Assembly: GCF_002575655.3 (NCBI RefSeq)
Contig: NC_053038.3
Coordinates: 139,516,885-139,580,884 of the forward strand
Direction of reading: 5' to 3'
From: Aegilops tauschii subsp. strangulata
Taxonomy: Eukaryota > Streptophyta > Magnoliopsida > Poales > Poaceae
Length of the DNA: 64,000 nt
Shown: positions 57,107 to 64,000 of the stretch, in pieces
Layout: the number at the start of each line of letters is the position of its first letter
Position numbering within the stretch: position 1 is the first letter of the stretch
The notes under the pieces: model-generated
What the model was told of the DNA's origin: nothing
The model's database searches: none
Seen by the model: only the letters and a program-made list of their open reading frames with translations
Program-made: the position numbers and the translations under genes

Positions 57107-57479
57107 GTCAAGAGGAATCTCTTTTATAGAGCCGATAATGGAGTGAAGTCCATGCGTGCAATGCCACAAGCTACGGAGTACTAGTAGAGTACTAGCACTT
57201 TACGTACGGAGCCATATTGCACAGTTCCCAATGCAGCGCCAGGCTTTTCCGGCTCCTCTGGCTTAAGTGGGAGATGCTAGTTTAAATATGCTACTAGCTG
57301 ATGAGGAAGCTGCAAGCGAGGTGCGGCTAGGGCAAACACGCGAGCCATGAGATGATGGGAAGGAAAACCCGTTCATGTGGCTGGGCTATCCAGTGCACCT
57401 AGATTGTGGTGCGACACGTTCGTTCGACTTCAAAACTAAAACTACTCGTGTACAATATTGGCTCGCGGCAAAGTTACTA
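57107..57479. other. Short intergenic sequence with no recognised gene
   Basis: Mixed sequence; the open frames at 57375-57618 overlap in two frames and run into the LTR, so they are not believed. Confidence 0.4.
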
Positions 57480-57554
57480 TCTAAAAAAAGGCCGCCGTGC
57501 GTTCGGCCGGGATCGAACCCACAAAACAAGGTATACACTCCCGCGAGCACTAGT
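57480..57554 (-). repeat. tRNA-like (SINE?) fragment with Pol III B box
   Basis: On the minus strand GGGTTCGATCCC (57511-57522) matches the tRNA gene B box, and a run of seven T follows downstream, like a Pol III terminator. The T-arm pairs poorly and no full cloverleaf is present. The upstream A-box side ends at 57554, where the Gypsy LTR starts, so the LTR may have split a tRNA-derived SINE. Confidence 0.4.
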
Positions 57555-60500
57555 TGTCACGACCGGTTTTCAAATAAAAATATTTATTGAGAAACCGATC
57601 CCTTTTACGGATCAGTAGAGAAGAATCCTTCTCACTGGTAGACAATTTCTTGATCACAGAAGAAAAACCAGGAGTACTAAATATAATACAAGGTTGAGCG
57701 GAGACTGCTCAACAATTTATTACAAACACGCCGATATTACACATAAAGGCGGATAGGGTGGCATAACTACTGACTCACAATAAACGCGGTGGTGGATATG
57801 TCACAGCGAAGTGGGTGACATGACTCCTGAATCGAACAGCTCTTCGAGCATCGGAGTGAGGCTCGAGGATACTTATTGTGGGTGGTGGAAGCGTATATAA
57901 TACAAGTGACCAATATCCAGGATCGCACGGGACTGACTGGGATTCCTCTAGGCGTCGAACTCACTATCAAACTCTTCATCCATGAGATCGCCTTTGTCAA
58001 CATCTGGCCAAATCAACAAGCCAGGTGAGTACTATGAAAGTACTCGCAAGATAGTTTGGACATAAGATATAATAAATGTAAACATGATGCATATGAACAG
58101 ATTTAACAAAGCGCACTCAGAGAAGGAGATAGCAATGCATGGGAAATAAAAGGGAAGTCGGGCGGTAGTCCTCCCAAAAATCCCAAAGTAATACTGAAGG
58201 CCAATCGAGTGTCTAAATGACTCCTCGAAAGGATACAAATGAAATAACAATGCCGCAGTCGGGCGTCAAGGTGACACCACAAAAAGGGCTTATAATGGAA
58301 GATCAATGACAGTGCATGCCACAGTCGGACGTCTGAGCGACATCACATAAAGGGCTTATATCAAAAATAAATAACGAACGTGCCAAAGTCGGACGTCTGA
58401 GCGACATCACATAAAGGGCTTATATTGAAAGTAAAAGACAAGGGTGCCACAGTCGGACGTCTGAGCGACATCACATAAAGGGCTTATATTGAAAGTAAAA
58501 GACAAGAGTGCCACAGTCGAACGTCTAAGCGACGTCACATAAAGGGCTTATATTGAAAGTAAGACACAAGGGTGCCACAGTCGGACGTCTGAGCGACATC
58601 ACATAAAGGGCTTATATTGCATAACTTAATATTTCAGTAGCTCATGAATTTAAATCATTGCAAGGGAATATTCAGATACGAGTTAAATAAAAGGTTTGTC
58701 CATCCACAGGAATAACGATTCAACCGGGCTTTCCACTCAAGCTTGTTCACCGGGGATATACCACGAGGGCTGACATAGATATGGATATACTGGCCATGGT
58801 CCTTGACCATGGACAGGATGACTCTGAAGGATTTGACTCTGCAGAGTTTGTACTATTTAACCACAGCCAACGGATTTCAGTAGTCACAAGGGACTAGTTC
58901 CGTTTACGGTGTTTTAGGAGAAACACATCTAACCAGTACACACCCATTCAACATTCCGATGCCAGGAATCACCCTCAGCAACGTTCAAGAAAAACTTTGA
59001 GACGGGGAGGCTACAACCTCGCGTAGCATGGGATCAAATTTATACCGCGCGCTCTAAGGGGTGCCCCCCTCTCGGTCCCAACCGGAAACACCCATGCCCC
59101 CTGACCGGATGACTGGCTTTAATCCAGGGCCATGGAACCCTCATCCCGGCCCCTCTATTTGATGTGTACAAGGAAAGAGGTTAACAACTTACTAAACCGT
59201 ATTCTTTGCAGAAAACATGTGGCAGCACGAAAAGGGGAAGAACGATAACGTGACTCAGTCCACGTTACCGTCGGGGTTTATTGGATGACGTAAGACTGGC
59301 ATGCTACAACAATACCACCTTACTACCTTTCACGTCACCACATGATCAGGCCATCTCTCATTAGAGATCACAGTAACTTCGGAACACACGGTTGGTTGCC
59401 TTACATTGCAACGCAATACTCACCGATGCTCACATGCCATGCACAAACCATTCAAGAAACATGCAAAACACCTATCATATCAAAGGTTCAAACATGCTTG
59501 CCTGGTTCGGAGAAGTCGGAGTCTAGCTCGGCGAAGTTCGCGGCTCCGTCACCTCCTCCGGAACCTACGGTATAACGAAACCGTACACTAACGTGAAAAT
59601 CGACGCGTGCATCAAAATTGTTCCAAAAATTATCCAAATAAATACCATAAAAAACTAGACAAAAATACAAGACTGATAGAAAAAGAATCAATCAAAAATC
59701 ATCTTTTATTAAAAAGATATAAGGGTTTTAGTCCAAGGACTGATCTGTGATGAAAAAGAAAAGAACCAGGGACTTGTTTGAAAAACCAGAAAACGGTTCA
59801 GTAGGAAATGCGCCAGCCCAAAGGGAAAACGCATTTTGCCCGAAGGCGCTACCAGAAAATGGTTCGAGGGGGGAAAAGAAGAGAGGCTGATGGGGGGGGG
59901 TCCACCCGTCAGGTTTAAAACTCCAATGGAGCTCGCCGGCGCCCGAAGGCTGCGGTGGTCGCCGGCGTTTAGCCACGGCGAGGCAGAGAGATCGGAGGGT
60001 ACCAAGAGGTTCAGGGTGTTCTTCCGCGTCGGTGGGTGGTGGACTTGGACGTCGGAGAGCACCACGTCGACGGCGACACTTTCTCCGGCGGACGGTGGTT
60101 CGGGCGATAGTGGTGTACTCCGGTGGGTGCTGCAAACTCCAAATTGACGCGCGGGTCAGAAGAGTGGATGAACTAGGAAGCTACTGGCAAGAGCTGAGGG
60201 GTAGGGGTGCACGCACAGGGGTGAATCAAGCTGGATCCCGTGGCGGGTCGAGGCGACCGGAGTTGGGGAAGAAGGCTCCCTCGGGGCTCTCCCAGTGGCT
60301 TGGCGTGGTATTGGTGGTGTGTAGAGGTGGTGTGGGTTCGAGTTCGAGCTCGGGGCCCCCTTTTATAGGCGATCTGAGGGGGTGGCCGTGAACGGGGTAG
60401 CTCCGGCGAGCGATTACGGCGAGGCAGAGGTTGGGCAGGGGGTTCAGGCGGCTAGGCACCAACAGGGAGGATCACTGGTGCCGTTCCCCCGCTAAACCTC

Positions 60501-61660
60501 GGTCGGGCTAGGCGTAATGCGCCGGTCCTCGACGGGATGGCCGTACGGGCACAGCGGCGGCAGGGAGCGCGCTCCGCGCCTACCAGTTCACGACGACGGA
60601 CTACAGCGTTCACGGGTGAGTGGATGGCCACGCGGTGGCCTCTGGTGGCTTGGGCGGCGCTGGACGGCGCCGTCCACGCTGCGCCTCTCTCTGGCAGCCG
60701 CAAAGGCCGCTGCTGCCGTCGCTCATCGGGTGGCGCACCTCCTCCTGCTCGTCGCCGACGCCCGCAAGCTTCCAGGCGATCGTGCGGCGCAGGGATAAGA
60801 AGGAGGGAACAGGGAGCAAGGCGCCACCGTGGTACTGGCGAGATCGAGGAAAGGTTCTGAAGAAAGTGACAGTGCCCACTGAAACTGTTTACTGAACTTC
60901 TGAATATTGACAGAAACAGTGCCCTTCAGGTGTTCGACGAAATGATTTGGCATGCAATTTTTTTTTCTGGAGCTAGGACATGGTGAGGTGACCTCTCAAT
61001 GCATCCAGAGGCTGCCTGAATTTCCTCAGATTTTTAGGAGGAGAAAACAATTGAATTTCATCAAATTTGGCAAACATGGTCCAAACTTGCAGCAAGCACC
61101 ATTTGAAAAATTTGAACTGGAGACCAGTGGATCTTCATGGATCCTGGTTGAGGGCTCTAAGGACTAGCCAGGGAAAAAGGTTTGGAGGCAAAACTCAAAG
61201 GAGAAAAGGTAGTCCCTTTGTAAACCTCCAAGAGCTAGAGTAGAAGGCATAAATTATTTTTGATAAGAATTAAATGGAAGAAAGTTCATGGGGAGGTTCA
61301 ACTTGCTGGATTTGAAGTATATCATGACACAAAGATGGGGAAAGGCTTTTGGGAGGGGATTTCCACTTGGGTCATGGCAAGAGGGGATTTTTGAAAGGGG
61401 AAAAGATCAATTCAAATGCCATAGGGCTATTTAAAAAGATTTACAAAAATATTTTTCCAAATGAAAAACCTTTGAGCCAACATGAGATGAAAAACCTCCA
61501 AGACCAACAATCAAGTCTAGGGTGAAACCAAACATAACACTTGTAATAAAAAGGAAATTTTTGAGAGGGAGAGTTCTTCAAAAGAAAATTTAAATACCCT
61601 CCTCAAATCAAATAAAAGATTTTGATAAAACCAAAAATAAAATTTTTGGGTGTCACAACA
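57555..61660 (-). repeat. 4.1-kb 3' LTR of a chromovirus Gypsy element
   Basis: It starts TGTCACGACCGGTTTTCA and ends GTGTCACAACA. On the minus strand the right edge begins TGTTGTGACACCC, preceded by AAGGGGGTAGG, a good polypurine tract (61661-61671). Its interior has a 64-bp tandem repeat (58258-58622), and a GC-rich block at 59880-60860 whose many open frames overlap and are not believed. The target site is CTAGT or nearby; the other end is outside the window. Confidence 0.85.
58258..58622 (+). repeat. 64-base tandem repeat inside the LTR, six copies
   Basis: Units (GTCGGACGTCTGAGCGACAT followed by CACATAAAGGGCTTATAT) start at 58258, 58324, 58388, 58452, 58516 and 58580, spaced 66 then 64 bases. 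The inner copies are nearly identical and the first is diverged. An older copy may precede it at 58204. Confidence 0.93.
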
Positions 61661-61671
61661 CCTACCCCCTT
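61661..61671 (-). promoter_or_regulatory. Polypurine tract beside the chromovirus LTR
   Basis: AAGGGGGTAGG on the minus strand lies directly before the LTR start TGTTGTGACA. The end codon of pol (TAA) overlaps it at about 61670-61672. Confidence 0.7.
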
Positions 61672-62960
61672 AGGAAAAATCTCGTCCCCGAGATTTCAGC
61701 TGATCCTCAAATAGATGTGGGTACTCTGCCTGAAGGAAATCTTCTCTTTCCCATGTAGCTTCATCCTCGGTGTGATTGCTCCACTGAACCTTGAAAATTT
61801 TTGTTGTTTTCTGACGGGTCCTCCTTTCAGACTCTTACAATATCTTTACTGGCCGCTCTCTGTAGGTGAGGTCTGGTTGCACATCAATGTTTTCATGAGA
61901 TACATGCTTCTCCGGGTTGCCTACACATTTCCTCAACTGTGAGACGTGGAACACGTCGTGGACGTCTGACAGCTCTTTGGGTAGGTCTAGTTGGTAGGCT
62001 ACTGTGCCTCTTCGTGCAACTATACGGAAGGGTCCAATAAATCTCGGGGCTAGCTTCCCCTTAATTTTGAACCGTTGTAGGCCTCGCATAGGAGACACTC
62101 GTAGGTATACATAATCACCGGGTTCGAAGTTGACCTCACGATGTTTTTGATCGTAATAGCTCTTCTGTCGGCTTTGAGCTGTCTTGAGTCTGTCCCTGAT
62201 CTGTTTAAGTTTCTCCTCGGCTTCCTTGTGCATGTCTGGGCCGAAGATACGACTGTCACCTGTTTCTGACCAATTTAGTGGGGTACGACATCTCCGCCCG
62301 TACAATGCTTCAAAAGGTGCCATCTGTAGGCTGGCTTGGTAACTGTTGTTGAATGCGAACTCAGCATACGGAAAACTTTCTTCCCAACTGGATCCATAGG
62401 TGAGCACACAGGCTCTCAGCATGTCCTCTAGGATTTGGTTCAGGCGTTCCGTTTGTCCATCAGTCTGAGGGTGGTACGCTGTACTGAATGCTAGTTGCGT
62501 GCCCAGAGCTTGCTGTAAGTGATCCCAAAATTTAGAGACAAATTGAGTGCCTCGGTCAGATATTATGGTCTTTGGGACTCCATGTAGACAAACTATACGG
62601 GAGAGATAAAGCTTGGCTAGCCTTTGAGTGGAGTAGGTCGTCTTCACGGGAATGAAATGTGCTACCTTGGTTAGCCTATCTGTGATGACCCATATCGCAT
62701 CATTTCCGCGTTGCGATCGAGGTAGTCCGACGATGAAGTCCATTCCAATTTCATCCCATTTCCACTCAGGTATCCTGTTTGGTTGTAGCAGCCCTGCTGG
62801 CTTTTGATGCTCGGCTTTTATGCGCTGACAAGAATCGCAACAAGTAATGAATGCGGCTATATCCCTTTTCATACCGTGCCACCAAAATCTTTCCTGAATG
62901 TCTTTTTACATTTTGGTTCCTCTGGGGTGGATCAAATATGGGGCGGTGTGGCTTTCGGTT
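61672..62960 (-). pseudogene. Chromovirus Gypsy pol: integrase and chromodomain (broken)
   Basis: A 345-codon frame runs from 62872 to 61835. It shows a CCxxC zinc part (CCDSCQ), and a complete integrase core with Asp45 (MDFIVGLP), Asp106 (IISDRGTQF) and Glu142 (TDGQTERLNQ). A chromovirus GPFRIVARRGTVAYQLDLP module and the FHVSQLRKC motif follow. A TAA at 61835 then interrupts the frame just before the chromodomain (WSNHTEDEATWERED), which continues to a stop at about 61670. Upstream another TAA (62906-62908) lies in HPRGTKM-KDIQ. Pol is cut at 62960 by the next LTR. The IN/chromodomain type suggests the Tekay/Del chromovirus group. Confidence 0.85.
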
Positions 62961-64000
62961 TGTAGCGACCAGACCTCAAATGGTCTGTGCTGCTGTGCAC
63001 CAGTATCATCCCTGGATCAGTAATGCTGACACGCACAGTACAAATGGAGGATTTATAACAGAGTAGCAATCACACACTTATTACATCGAATATCTCCAAA
63101 GAGATTAAGTATGATAAACATGGCTTAAGGCCATCTAATACGATAACAGCGGAAGACATGGAAGATAAGTGAGTCCATCAACTCCAGCGGCATCACTGAG
63201 CATAAGACCACGACCTAAGGCACCTGACTCGTCGTCTGAAAAGTCTGCAACATGAAACGTTGCAGCCCGAAAACGGGTCAGCACATAGAATATGCTGGCA
63301 AAGTAACACATAGAGAGTAATGAACAGTAATAATGCTATACTACATGCATATATGGCTGGTGGAAAGCTCTATGGTTAAAGTTTATGCGAAAAGCCAATT
63401 TTTCCCTACTAAAAAGGAATAAATTTTATTTAACTATCATGGTGGTTGTTAAACATTGAGAAGGTACCTCCAACTCAATCCCAATTAAGTATCATCATTA
63501 ACCCAACAAAATTTATTAAAAGTAACATGGTGATGAGATTCAAATGATAATCCAGGTACCAGATACTCAAGTTGTCCATAACCGGGGACACGGCTAACCA
63601 TGATTAGTTTGTACACTCTGCAGAGGTTTGCGCACTTTTCCCCACAAGACTCGATCGCCTCCGTTTTATTTCTCGCACTACATGGTGTTTGAGAAACGGA
63701 TGACCGAGACACAGTCTTTCAGAAACAATCACTCTTTACTCTGGATGGACCGGTACACCTACTTTCCCCTACATCTGCTAGCCCACCTCTTCAAGAGATC
63801 ATGTAACCTACTCAACTATGCTAGAGCCCATAATAGCTTGTGGCTGCACATGGAAGTTTCTAGCATGAACAATCTTATGATCCCTTTGAGCCTGGGTGGC
63901 GGACCTTATAAATCAGACAACACTGGGTTCTCCAGGTGCCTCAATCCACCCAGATGTGAGTTTTAGTTGCCACCTTAGGTAAACCATTAATTATCAATCT
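62961..64000 (-). repeat. LTR of another Gypsy element, leaving the window
   Basis: It starts TGTAGCGACCAGACCTCAAA, a terminus common in grass Gypsy LTRs, inside the pol of the chromovirus element, so it is the younger insertion. The other end, primer-binding site and interior are outside the window. Strand is inferred from similarity of layout to the neighbouring LTR and is uncertain. No coding sequence was seen. Confidence 0.6.

Noticed and set aside
57501..57574. Functional tRNA gene
   Set aside because: Only a B box is convincing; acceptor, D and anticodon arms do not fold.
58258..58622. CRISPR-like array
   Set aside because: Units are contiguous 64-base tandem copies without unique spacers, in a plant LTR.
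59709..60895. Overlapping open frames in the chromovirus LTR
   Set aside because: All lie inside an LTR with open frames on both strands and no recognisable domain.

Overview
This window looks like nuclear DNA of a Triticeae grass (wheat, Aegilops, barley group). The basis is the sequence itself. A copia LTR opens with the BARE1/Angela/WIS-type terminus (GGAAATATGCCCTAGAGGCA), there are Tat-lineage and chromovirus Gypsy polyproteins, several CACTA elements of kinds familiar from wheat, and a large-LTR element with a non-coding interior. Almost the whole 64 kb is nested, mostly decayed transposable elements. Only about 3.9 kb (roughly 53.7-57.5 kb) looks like ordinary low-copy DNA.

Left part, 1-37.2 kb. 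This is a stack of insertions in Tat-type Gypsy sequence that lies on the minus strand. LTR copies are at 1964-2814 (A), 22637-23230 (B, truncated) and 36381-37181 (C). A plus-strand antisense ORF typical of Tat elements (Transposase_28-like head, coiled-coil tail) starts at about 3.1 kb. It is cut at 4635 by a 15-kb LARD-like retrotransposon (4636-19680, LTRs of 3.9-4.0 kb), resumes at 19681, and is cut again at 21171 by a CACTA element holding a 5S rRNA-derived piece. Inside the LARD lies a complete CACTA element (9835-13671, TSD CAT) carrying a broken passenger gene and a long block of simple-sequence DNA. The Tat gag-pol (36380 down to 23231) is split by a complete copia element (25348-34016, TSD GTGAC).

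Middle part, 37.2-53.7 kb. A plus-strand Gypsy fragment (gag, protease, start of RT) ends at 41771, where a CACTA element begins. That CACTA element has an En/Spm-type (Transposase_24-like) gene on the minus strand. Its exons can be traced at 43381-53521 because a second complete CACTA element (43755-52077, TSD GTT) landed inside one exon. The inner element carries an AP2/ERF-like passenger gene, an alanine-rich coiled-coil ORF, and about 4.7 copies of a 500-bp tandem repeat.

Right part, 53.7-64 kb. A three-exon F-box/DUF295 gene on the minus strand (54923-56526) has one in-frame stop. It is followed by a probable LINE tail and a tRNA-like B-box sequence. A 4.1-kb Gypsy LTR (57555-61660) then leads into a chromovirus integrase (61670-62960) on the minus strand. 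Another Gypsy LTR starts at 62961 and leaves the window.

The order of insertion can be read from the interruptions. The broken genes mostly show point stops and frameshifts, several of them C-to-T type, as expected for methylated, silenced repeats. No CRISPR, bacterial operon, rRNA operon or clear functional tRNA is present.
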